Assembly: GCA_026545225.1 (NCBI GenBank)
Contig: CM048853.1
Coordinates: 19,913,255 to 19,977,254, forward strand
Length of the DNA: 64,000 nucleotides
Source: Cornus controversa
Taxonomy: Eukaryota > Streptophyta > Magnoliopsida > Cornales > Cornaceae
Direction of reading: 5' to 3'
Each line of letters starts with the position of its first letter. Positions within the stretch are counted from its first letter, which is position 1. Below are positions 20,613 to 31,501 of the stretch, in pieces. The position numbers and the translations under genes were made by a program. Under the pieces are notes generated by a model that worked only from the letters and a program-made list of their open reading frames with translations, made no database searches and was not told where the DNA came from.

Positions 20613-22255
20613 CATCAACGGGATTATAAGCTTTCCTATTCATATAAAACCACATGTAAATCTAAAGCCAAATGATCCCATGACATCATGACATCACATA
20701 TGCCTTGAATTGTGTTAAGCCATGTCAAAAAGATTATGCTGCCAGCTGAATGGTGGATGGGCAATAACTGGCTGTTGATCCATTATACTGTGTGTGGATA
20801 GATATGATTCACCACTTGCTAAAACGACATCTCACACTTGGGACCACCAGTGGCATTCACTTGAACACCATAGTAGTGCTGGCTACCAACTTGATCTCAA
20901 GGGTTAGATGAAAAATACCCTTTACTGCCAGAAAGTTTTTTTTTTTTTTTGATAATTTCTTGGCATCCATTCTTTCTACAGTGATGTATTCACTGGGCTT
21001 TCTATGGCCAATCCAAGCCTCGAGTAAGTACAATCTTTTTTTTCAAACCTTCAGACCTTGGGGGTGTGATCTTTTTTTTCAAACCTTCAGACCTTGGGGG
21101 TGTGTTAAGAACTTGCCGATTAAATCTCTGATCATTGTAGAGCTCCATGATTGGATTTCTCACCCCACCATCATTGAACTTGCCATTTATTAAACATCTC
21201 TTAGCTGAAACGAATTCGTTTTATATCATTCCTACCATGAGGAAGAAACACAAAAAAGTCCAAGCAATTTTTTTTTTTTTGGTCATATCAAAGTCCAAAC
21301 AATTCATCCCTTTTTTTTTTTTAAAAGAATCATAGCCTCGCACAGTGCATTTTCCATCGATCAAACACTTCTCTTGGAACCAAGGATCGGCAAAGTTGAG
21401 GCTCTAACACCCATTTGCATTTAAAGTCTGAGCACTTTACCATAGTAATATTTTCCTATATCTTTGTGGCTACATGTTTGCCAATACAGTCTGCACAGTA
21501 ATTGCCACCTCATCTTTATATGTACAAAGACATGCATGAATTTGGAGAACTGACCCTTTTCTTTTTTTTTTTGTTCATTCTCTGTATGAGATACTAGAAC
21601 CCATCAATTTGTTACTTGCCTTCTTTGCATAAGTCCAACAAATGAATTAATCCCCTATTATTCTTCCTCCGTAGCTTATGAATCCTTTTTTTTTTTTTGA
21701 CTCTCAATCATTCCTTCTATAAAATGTATTCTTGCACCTTCCATTCTGCCACAACTTGAATTTTTTTTTTTTAAATTGCATGAGAATACAAGAAAACCCA
21801 AAGCAACCACCTCACGCCTTCCTAGGACTGATTTTTTTTTTTTTTTGCCACACACATCTTATTGATACCATCTGCACAATAATTGCCACCTCGTCTTTAT
21901 ATGTACAAAGACATTTATGATTTTGTGAGAATTTTTATTTATTTATTTATTTTTGAATCCTATCTTGACTTTAGCACCTTGAAGGTCACTTTTATGCTCA
22001 GGAAATCTTCCTCATGTACATACTGCTATTCTTGGATTGGCTTCATGACATGGATTAGATTCAATTAATCTCAGGTTCCTTCAATTCCAGATTTGACAAA
22101 CAAGAACTCCTCTTGAACGCACCAACACTTCTGATATGTAAGCACAATACTAAAACCCTATCTTTTCTTTATGACTCAATTTAGCAGTCCTCTTATCTTT
22201 ATGACTTTCACTTCATGAGATGCAATCTGTTTCACCAAGCTCGCCCGGTGTTCCT
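18916..22255. other. Tat 3' non-coding region with small duplications
   Basis: About 3.3 kb of AT-rich DNA without coding capacity. It includes long (TA)n tracts at about 19779-19821 and 20557-20610. There are short tandem duplications at 20328-20397 (CACATGTTGGCA unit), 20431-20524 (a 48-bp unit starting ATGTAGCATGCACAC) and 21033-21105 (a 35-bp unit ending CCTTGGGGGTGTG). A dispersed pair of about 50 bp lies near 21490 and 21872. Many T runs of 8-15 bp punctuate it. Confidence 0.7.
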
Positions 22256-23040
22256 GGTCACTTGCGAAATCTTTACTATAATTTGACACGATTTTCTGTA
22301 TATGACTTGGTCTGGTACTACGGGTCACCCGCGGAGGCTCGACTGCTATTGACACGATTTTTTGTGCATTGACATTGTCATGTACTACGGGTCACTCACA
22401 GAGCCTTGACTGCAATCTGACACAGTTTTCTGTACCTAGACTTTGTCATATACTACGGGTCACTCACGGAGTCTCCACAATTGAACCGATTCTTTGTGCA
22501 TTGACATTATCATGTATTATGGGTTCCCGGTCACTTACAAAAGCTTTAGTACAATCTGACACAGTTTTCTGTATATGACTTGGTCTGATACTATGGGTCA
22601 CCCGCGGAGGCTTGACTGCTATTGACACGATTTTTTGTGCATTGACATTATCATGTACTACGGGTCACTCACGGAGCCTTGACTACAATCTGACATGATT
22701 TTCTGTACCTAGACTTTGTCATATACTACGGGTCACTCGCGGAGTCTCAATAATTGAACCGGTTCTTTGTGCATTGACATTGTCATGTACTACGGGCTCC
22801 CGGTCACTTGCGAAAGCTTTACTACAATCTGACACGATTTTCTGTATATGACTTGGTCTAGTACTACGGTCACCCGCGGAGGCTCGACTGCTATTGACAC
22901 GGTTTTTTTTGCATTGACATTGTCATGTACTATGGGTCATTCACAGAGCCTTGACTGTAATCTGACACGATTTTCTATACCTAGACTTTGTTATATATTA
23001 CGGGTTACCTGCGAAGTCTCAACTGCAATCTGGTCAAATT
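22256..23040 (+). repeat. 273-bp higher-order tandem repeat in the Tat 3' region
   Basis: Three higher-order units begin GGTCACTT at 22256, 22529 and 22802 (spacing 273 bp both times), the last slightly short. Each holds four subunits of about 67-72 bp built on the phrase TACTACGGGTCACTC/CCCGCGGAG...TGACA, with subunit starts near 22255, 22322, 22389 and 22456. It lies between the antisense PMD gene and the LTR. Confidence 0.9.
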
Positions 23041-23170
23041 TTCTACACTAGGTTTATTTGGTGTTGAGGCTGTATTATAGGCTCATGCATTTGAACATTA
23101 TAATCAAATTGATGTATGATTACTTGTAAACTCAACAGTTCATTTCTTTTTGTAGAGATTGCATTGCACT

Positions 23171-26100
23171 ATGGCTTACTTCCGTCGTTTCAAAGAAGGG
23201 GCCGTGACTATCACCAAAAAAAGAAGTGACCCAATTGAGAAAGGGACAACTTTTGACGTCCACAAACCTCTTATAGGGCTATATGCTTTAGAAGTTCCCC
23301 GCCCAGATAATTCTCTCCATCCAACTTGGTGGTCAAGTGAATTTCCTTACGAGCTTTCAAACATGGGCTCAATGGAGGATCTAGAAATGACATCAACTCC
23401 TTAGGCATTGACATTGCAATCTTCTCATCATGATAGATCAGTGAATGCAGTAGACCAATTTCAACTACTAGGACACAAAATGCAGTCCCAAGAAGCGAAG
23501 TGGAACGCGTCGTTCAAGCTTGTGGGAGATTTATCCTTTATGAATGGTTATTGGGAATGGTCAGAGGATATCTTGGGCCGCTATCGAGATTTTCTTAAGA
23601 AGATAAGGCTGTATGATGTTATTTATGCCTCGCTTTTCTCATACGATCGTCATGGAAACATTCTCAAAGCATTTTTGGAGTCTTGGTACCTTTCGACTAA
23701 CACACTTCATACTTTCATTGGAGAATTATCTATTTCCCCTTAGGATTTGTACAAGATAGGTGGCCTTCCATTTGATGGAAAGTTCTACGATGAAGTTGTT
23801 CCCAGTGCAGAGGAGTTTTCTAAAATTGGAGGTGATGGCAAGCCACTTCTTTCACCGAGCTGTCGGTATTTGTTTATAGCATTTCATCGCCTTTGCAAGA
23901 GGGACAAGGGAGAGCCTTTTGTGAGAATCCGTGACTGGGTGACCTTTTGGTTTAAAGGTCCTGCAAAATATAAGAAGCCTCCTGTAAAGAAGACAAGGAA
24001 CAAGACTCAACAACCTAGAGAGATGCACAACCCTATTGGAATCATTGGTCCTGTCCAAAAAAGATCATCCCAAGGAGAAGGGGTTTTTGCTTATCTCAGA
24101 ATCGAAAAAGAAGCTCAAGAAAAGACATATTTGGCAGCTTTCTTAGCTTGCTGGTTAAGACAATTTGTCCTACCAGCTGCACCTGGTGGCATGATTCGTC
24201 CAGGGATCTTCAAAATTGCAAGTATGATGGCACATGGGGATAAATTTTGCCTTTCTGTCCCTATTTTGGCAAGTATATACCAATGTTTGAATGAGATTGT
24301 TTCATCTTCCGAACCTGGGAGCGTCACTATGATATTCCCTATCCACTATGTCTATGGATGGTTAGGTGAATATTTTAAAATGCATTTTCATTTGGATATT
24401 CAACTCTCACCTTATAAGGTTAAATATTCTGGGGAAGCATCAGCGAAAAAATTTGATGAGTCTGAGGCACAATCCTTCATTAAATCATGTGGGGGTGTAA
24501 TTATGCATCATTTAGCCATGGAACTTCAACAAAGGAAACTCCTAGTTGATGATGATAAGATTTCTATTCCAGATTTTGAGTATTTTGCTAGCCTTCGCTC
24601 TGGTTATTTGACCTTATGAAGAGGAAGCACCCATGTTATAGAACCTTACAATCCCCACAGATTCAGTAGACATTTTGGATTTCATCAAGACCTCCCTGGA
24701 AAATTGAAACTGGATATACGAACCGGTAGTTTGGCTAATATTTTGAAGTTTTGGATATCATTTACTCGGTATGAGACTCGATCGTCAATATTAATTCCTG
24801 AATGTACAAATCTCAAATATTTTTCAGTTACCAAAGACTATATCGCTTAATGGTCTAAGGTGCACAAAGATTCATACGTTGAGAAGTCAAAAAATTTAGG
24901 GCGCAATAAACGTCATGCATCTCCCAATGGCAAGCCAAACAAGTGTAAAAGAGGTATGATTGATGAGCACACAATAGATGAGTCTGTTAAGCAAATCTCA
25001 GATGCTGCCTCTGAATCTCGTACTGGTGAAAATGTTCCTCATAACTTACCGCGGCATCCCCGAACCATGGTGAGTAGGATTGAAGGAATGAGAGGTAATG
25101 ATGATCGCAATTGGAAGCATGCAGCGAATGATGCAGATCACACTTCCTCAGTAGAGAACATCCTCCCTGATTTTGCGAATTATTTTGATGGGGTTCCTAG
25201 TGGTTTAACGCCATTTCAGATTGCAAACCAACAGATTTCTTTTTTATTATGATTAATTTTTTATTATTATTTTATTTTTGGTTACTCCCTTAACTTATAA
25301 CATTTTTTTTTTGAAGGTTAATGATGATGAAATGATGTTAAAGGAGGCTAATCTTGCTGTAAAGTATTTTGCTGGCGAGGAGTCTGTCCAAGGCCCTTCC
25401 TCTTTAGAGTTGGCAATTAGAAAAGGAAGCACTCCATAATCTTTAGCAGATGTCATATCTTCCCTTCATGGTTCTGGAAAAGCATTAATAGACCCTCATC
25501 CTCACGATTCTTCTACTGAACATGGGATTCAAGGTCAGGCACATGAGAAGATAGTAGTGAAGAATATGATACCACAAGTGAACATTCAAGAATCACACCA
25601 AGCCATCTTTTTTGAGGCACCTACCTATGATGTGACAAGTGTGATTTCTGGAATCAGACGTCAATCGGCCTTAGCGTTGGGAAATAATCTCAAAAGGATG
25701 CTTAAGAGGACGGAGTTTTCTAAAGCTCCATTACTTAAATCAAGAGTGAGAGAACTTTTTGATGAGATTTCCTCACTTTTCGTGGACTGTTCTGAGTTTC
25801 AAGAGAGGGTCAACTTATATTTACAAAGTGCAGAAGAATACAATGATGTTAAGTCGAGGTATACCCAGGCCTTGACTGAAGAAGTACACACTCCCAATGC
25901 TTGGCTCACATCGACTCACGCCTTAACGAGGCCTTTTCTTCAGATAGCGCAGATGTGACACATGTTCAAAAACTCCAAGCAGATCTTCTCACCGATACGA
26001 AGGAATTAGAGATTTTACTTCCTCGAATTGAGAAGCATGAGGCTTTAATTTTGGAGGCTAATTTATGAATCTCTCAAAGGAAAGATGTCATTGCTAGCAT

Positions 26101-26230
26101 CAAAAATGAAAAGAATGCAATTGAAGAGATTTCTATCATCCCTGATCGTGATCGTGGTGTTGTAAGCACTTTAGAGAAGTTATTGAAGAAAGAGCAAGAG
26201 GAGATCCTAGAGTTACATTGGCTGTCTTAA
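23171..26230 (+). pseudogene. Antisense PMD gene inside the Tat element
   Basis: A coding region on the plus strand, opposite to gag-pol, lying between integrase and the 3' LTR. It starts MAYFRRFKEGAV. The plant mobile domain is read in the segment with WEWSEDILGRYRDFLKKIRL, GNILKAFLESWYLSTNT and DLYKIGGLPFDGKFYDE, continuing through WLRQFVLPAAPGG and YVYGWLGEYFKMHF near 24340. The C-terminal third (25557-26230) is charged and helical with coiled-coil character. Such antisense extra ORFs are known in Tat-clade elements and PMDs are known TE passengers. The function is unknown; it may interfere with host silencing. Broken, with several breaks. Confidence 0.8.
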
Positions 26231-26594
26231 TTTCTCTCTTTTATATATTGTTTTGTTATGAATGATGATTTTATGTTATGCATTCAACAAAATCTTGCAG
26301 AATTGTCATGTCTTCCATTTTAATAATAAAAGAACCATTTTTTTTTTATTTTTTTTGACAAGACAAAGAGTTTTATTTTTTTAGCCGTTCACCTTTTATA
26401 CACTTGCGGGCCAGGAGTAATATTAATACAGTTTTTTTTTTGGATGACTGAACTTAGAACGAACTTCTAAGTTGCCTACGTACCCCTTAACAGGGATCAG
26501 GTCACTTGTGTAGTTCGAAAAAGGAAATTTTTTTTTTTTTGGGGGGCCGTACACAGTTTTAGCTCATGCAGGCCAGGAGCTTTCATTCCATTGT

Positions 26595-27815
26595 TTATGG
26601 GTAATATCGTTTTAAGAATTTGGCATTGATAGGCCCAACTCTAACCCTTTCTTCATCAACAATTTTGTAGGCGCCATTGGTGTAGACTTCTTGCACCACA
26701 TATGGTCCATCCCATTTAGATGTAAATTTGTTACCCATTCGATGGCTACTGATAATAGGTCTTTGCACAGCAAGCACCAAGTCACCAACTTGAAAGGATC
26801 AAGGGTGAACTCTTTTATTAAAGGCACTTGAGAGTCGAGCTTGGTAACACTCCAACTGCTGTTGAGCCTCAAGTCTTCTTTCATCCAATGCTTCCAACTC
26901 TTGAAGACGCAATTTGGCATTTTCTTTATTTGTCAGTCCTTCTTGTATGGCAATCCTCAAAAAGGAAATTTGTTGCTCAAGTGGGAGAACTGCTTCAACA
27001 CCATAAACTAGAGAATATGGTGTTGCTTGGGTTAGAATACGATACATTGTTCGATATGCCCAAAGAGCCTCTCCCATTCTTTCATGCCAGTCCTTTTTAG
27101 ATTGAGAGACTACCTTTTTCAACAAATCGCAAAGAGTTTTATTGAAAGCTTCTGCTTGTCCGTTTGTTGGTGCATTGTACATTGAAGACTTATGTTACTT
27201 AAAACTAAATCTTTCACATAAATTGGTCACCAGTCTATTTTTGAAGGGTAATCCATTGTCAGTTATGATGTGACGAGGAACACCATATCGAAAGATAATG
27301 TTTCCTTTTATGAAGTCCACCACTGTCTCTTTTTTTACTTCCTTAACTGGGATTGCTTCAGCCCACTTTGAAAAATAATCGGTTGCTGCAAGGATATATA
27401 AATGACCTTTAAAAGATTTCAGGAAAGGTCCAACTACGTCTAGTCCCCATGCATCAAATGGCCAGGACACAATTGTAGGGTGCAACACTTCAGGTGGCTG
27501 GTGTATGAAATTGGCATGAAATTGACAGGCCTGACATCTTTTAGCATAATTCATACAATCTTTAACCATGGTTGGCCAATAGTACCCCATCTTTTTTACT
27601 TGAAAGTGAAGCTTAGGACCTGACTGATGAGCCACACAGACCCCTGAATGTGCTTCTTCCATTGCGTGAGTTATTTCTTCTTCTCTGAGACAACGAAAGA
27701 AAAGACCTTCGTATGAATGTTGAAATAATGTATCTTTGTAAAAGATGAATCGGGGAGCTCTTCGACATATCTCAGTTCTATGACGAGGGTCTTCAGGAAG
27801 CTTCCCATGTTCCAA
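26595..27815 (-). pseudogene. Tat integrase remnant
   Basis: The zinc-binding part has HSGVCVAHQSGPKL and CQACQFHANFIHQP (HHCC type). The catalytic core reads WPFDAWGLDVVGPF, ATDYFSKWAEAIP and GVPRHIITDNG, continuing with NGQAEAFNKTLCDLLKK. The C-terminal segment ends MGNKFTSKWDGPYVVQEVYT and AKFLKRYYP, the GPY/F module. Broken at a few points. Confidence 0.93.
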
Positions 27816-27830
27816 GTAATTGATGATGGG

Positions 27831-28337
27831 TCATCTCCAGTCCTCGGTCTCAACAATCAAAACAGAGATTGTATTTATTTCTTCTAATTGGCCTTCGGGT
27901 AATTGTGGTAGTACCCATCGTTGACATACTTGAACGGTAATTGTCTCATCCTCCCCTAATGCCATTGTGGTTGCCAAGTTAGCTAGTGCGTCTGCCAAAC
28001 GATTTTCTTCCCTTGGAACATGTTCCAAAACAACGCTATCAAATCTACTAAGTAGATTAGAAGCATACTGAGAATATGGGATCAAGTTATCTTTCTTGAC
28101 TTCATAATCTTTGAGAAGTTGGTTGATCACTAACTTAGAATCTCTATAGATTTCAATGTCTGAAATTTTCATTTCATTTGCCATTTGAAAACCAATTATC
28201 AGAGCTTGATATTCGGCAACATTATTTGAACAAGTTTCAGGAAATGAACATGCGTATGGAAGAATTTGCCTTTCTGGAGAGACAAATACCACGCCTGCCC
28301 CAGCTCCTTCAGAACGTGCCGCACCATCAAAAAACAT
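27831..28337 (-). pseudogene. Tat archaeal-type second RNase H remnant
   Basis: The segment MFFDGAARSEGAGAGVVFVS starts the fold with its FDGA motif. The NNVAEYQALIIGFQMA and DSKLVINQL motifs and the terminal EENRLADALANLA follow. This duplicated, archaeal-like RNase H between pol RNase H and integrase is a defining trait of Tat-clade elements. Confidence 0.93.
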
Positions 28338-28485
28338 TATCCATGGGGGAAGGATATAATAAGAAACACCTCCTTATCAAGAAAGTCCTCTGAAATTTTC
28401 CAATCAATTGGTATAGGATGTCAGCTAAGAAATTAGCAAGGGCTTGTCCTTTGACTGCTTTATGCGGAACATACAAGATTTCAAA

Positions 28486-29007
28486 TTAATTGAACAAAAT
28501 TGACCACCTTGCAAGTCGTCCAGAAAGAATAGGTCTTGACATGACATATTTGAGAGGGTCCGCTTTTGCAACCACATGGACTGTGTGAGCCAAAAAATAA
28601 TGTCTCAATTTTTGGGAAGCAAAAACTAACGCAAGAAAAGTCTTCTCAATCGAAGGGTACTTGAACTCTGCCGCGGTTAGTCTTCTACTCAAATAATATA
28701 AAGCTTTTTCTTTGTTATCCTCATTGTTTTGTGCTAGAAGAGCCCCGAGCGATTCTTCTTGAGCAGCAATGTATAATATAAATGCTTTTCCAGGGATAGG
28801 AGCTCCCAGCACCGGAGGGTTAAGCAAGTATTTCTTGATGTTATCCAAAGCATTTTGGCAGGTCTGGTCCCATAAGAACGGGGCTTCCTTCTTTATAAGT
28901 CGGCTAAATGGTTGACATCGTCCAGCTAAATTTGACATGAACCGACGAATGAAAGCAAGTTGTCCTTGAAGACTTTGCAATTCACGTAGATTTTTAGGTG
29001 GTGCCAT
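28486..29007 (-). pseudogene. Tat RNase H remnant
   Basis: The retroviral-type RNase H that follows RT. It starts with LRELQSLQGQLAFIRRFMSN and contains LYYLSRRLTAAEFKYPSIEK and LRHYFLAHTVHVV, the plant Gypsy signatures. It is followed by SGRLARWSI. Confidence 0.9.
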
Positions 29008-30041
29008 TTTTGAATGGCATCAATCTTTGATGGGTCGACTTTAATGCCACAATGTCGGATAATATATCCAAGGAATTTTCCTAACGTGACGCCAAATGCA
29101 CATTTGAGAGGATTAATCTTCAGTTGGAATTTTCTTAGTCGTTCAAAAACTATGCGAAGATCTTCGAGATGAGTCATTCTTTTCTTGGATTTGACAACCA
29201 AGTCATCAACATAGCATTCTATGATTTTATGAAGTATGTTATCAAAAATCTTTTGCATGGCCCGTTGGTAAGTAGCACCGGCATTCTTAAGTCCAAAAGG
29301 CATAACCTTGTAGCAATAAATCCCCTTTGGAGTGCGAAACGCAGTTAACTTTTCATCTTTTGGTGACATTCTTATTTGATTATAGCAAGAGAAGCAATCC
29401 ATGAATGAAAGAGCCTCATGTCCCGTTGTTGCATCCACCGTGAGTTCAGCCACAGGAATAGGGAAGTCATCTTTTGGGCATGCAGAGTTTAGGTCACGGA
29501 AGTCCACACAAACTCGTATTTATCCATTTTTCTTTTTAACAGGGACAATACTTGAAATCCACGTTGGATATTTAAGTTCTCGGATGAAGCCTACATCGAT
29601 AAGTTTGTTAATTTCTTCCTCAATCTTTGGGATAAGATCAAGCCTGAAGAAATGTTGAGATTGTTTGATTGGACGCGTGCCATGCTTAATCGCGAGGTTA
29701 TGGACTGCAATCTTTGGCTCAAGACCTGGCGTTTCTTTGTAAGTCCAGGCAAAGATGTCTCTATATTCAGATAATAATTTGACATATTTTTTTTTCTCTG
29801 GAGGGCTTAAGAGTGCACTGACCAAAATTGGTTTAGGCTCTTCAGACGAACCCAAGTTTATTTCCTTAAGTTGATCAACAGTAGATTGCCCCCCGTCTTC
29901 AAGTGTTGGAGGTGCTTCCTTGACTTCTTCATCTTGTGAATCAGAATTTAAATCTTCTTCCTCCACTATGATATGGTGTGAAGTAGCATAAATCGTTTCC
30001 TCTATAACCTTTGTTTGGTCTTCTTGGTTAGAATGCCCCAT
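28926..30041 (-). pseudogene. Tat reverse transcriptase remnant
   Basis: The RT domain begins with the WTYKETPGLEPKIAVHNLAI block, in which Y-x-x-x-P-G-L is typical of Tat. Next come VDFRDLN, the MPFGLKNAGATYQRAM block and the catalytic YVDDLVVKS near 29215. These sequence forms are typical of the Tat clade. Broken. Confidence 0.93.
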
Positions 30042-30514
30042 GCATATGATGGTTCATCTTTTGACTTTTAGTACTTCATCAATGTTAATTCTAAATTCAC
30101 TTTACGCTTCATTCATGATGGAATTAGGCTTCAAACATCATTATCCTTCTCTGATTTGAGCTCAGTCTTTTCTTGACTTACCTCATTACTTCTTTCCTCA
30201 GGTGTGAAGCTTGTGCCTTTAATCCGAGAAAATACAGAGTTTCGTAGCTGAAAATTCAAAACTTCTCCATTCTGAGTAGGGGTATCTAACCTACTGAATA
30301 CTGAAGCCCGGGAAGAATGGTTGGTATAAGGAGATGATCTATTTGTTTGACCAGGCATATTCAACCTTTCAAATACCGAAGTATGGGGACTTGGGGCTCT
30401 GATCCGATCAAAGACTGAAGTCCGTGAAACAGGTACTTGGTCCTCATTCTCTTCAACTTCTTCAACACTAATGTATTGTGTAATTTCTCGATTTTCCTTT
30501 CTTCTTATAGAGAC

Positions 30515-31501
30515 TCAGACGGGCTTAGTTGGCGTGAATCCTAGGCCAATTTTAGGCAAACTGATTTTATACCCTTGTTGGCGCAACTTCTTCTGTGTTT
30601 CATTAAGGCCATGCACCTTCTCACCCGTGACTTCGGGACTAAGTTGCCCAAGTGTTGTTAGATTTTCAAAGTCATATCCTGAATTAGCCAAGAGCTTGTA
30701 TGCATTTGGATCAAATCCTTTTTCAGTTCTTTGATGAGGGAGCGATTTTTGTTTCATTGAGTCATGAGAGCCAAAGACAAATCTCTTTAGTGGTGGTTTG
30801 GTAATTCTAGATTTCTCCAGCTTCACGACAGGAACTATAGAATCCTCATTAAGTATATGCATAGCATTTTCTACCATAGCATAAGTGGGTTTCACCTTCA
30901 CTTCCTTTGTCTCATTAAGCTCAACAAATGGTGATTGCCCCTCTTTTCTCTGAGACTTTGGCACATACTTGAAAACTGATTTGTCTTTAGAAGTTTTTGA
31001 AGATGACCTAGACTCTTGTGTAACAGCTATAGACTTCTTACTATCATAATCAAAAGTTCTTTCAAAATGAACTCGAACTTCTTCACCTTTAGGTTTTCCT
31101 GTCGAAGGAATTTCTGATGGAAGAACTTTTATTGGTGTATCAGCGTTCAAGTAAAACTTGGCATGTGCAAATTGTGATTCCACCTCAGCGAATGGCTTAT
31201 CATCTGCAAACACAACCTTCACACCATTCCTGTAAAATTTGAAACATTGATGCAATGAAGAAGGGACTATACCATTTCCATGGACCGAAGGTCTCCCTAG
31301 CAATAGGTTGTAGGAGGTCTTTGCGTCAATGACATGGAATAGAGTTTCAGCATTTAACTCCCCAATGGTGAGGTGGACTCGAATCATTCCAATTGCTCTC
31401 TGCCCTCCTTGATTAAAGCCTTGAATAATTAGATTACTTCGAGCCAACTCATCAACCGTGATGCCAAGATTCTTCATAGTAGATTTTAGCATGATGTTCA
31501 C
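30515..31501 (-). pseudogene. Tat protease region remnant
   Basis: A retropepsin-like segment with GMIRVHLTIGELNAETLFHV and DAKTSYNLLLGRPSVHGNG. The YNLLLGRPWxH phrase is characteristic of Gypsy/Tat proteases. The following 500 bp encode a variable linker to RT. Another poorly conserved linker lies at 30041-30515. Confidence 0.85.

Noticed and set aside
20423-20629. Open frame ending in a Tyr-Ile repeat
   Set aside because: Produced by a (TA)n microsatellite and a 48-bp duplication.
18900-22200. A possible second nested LTR element in the Tat 3' region
   Set aside because: Only short duplications and homopolymers were found, with no LTR pair, primer site or target duplication.
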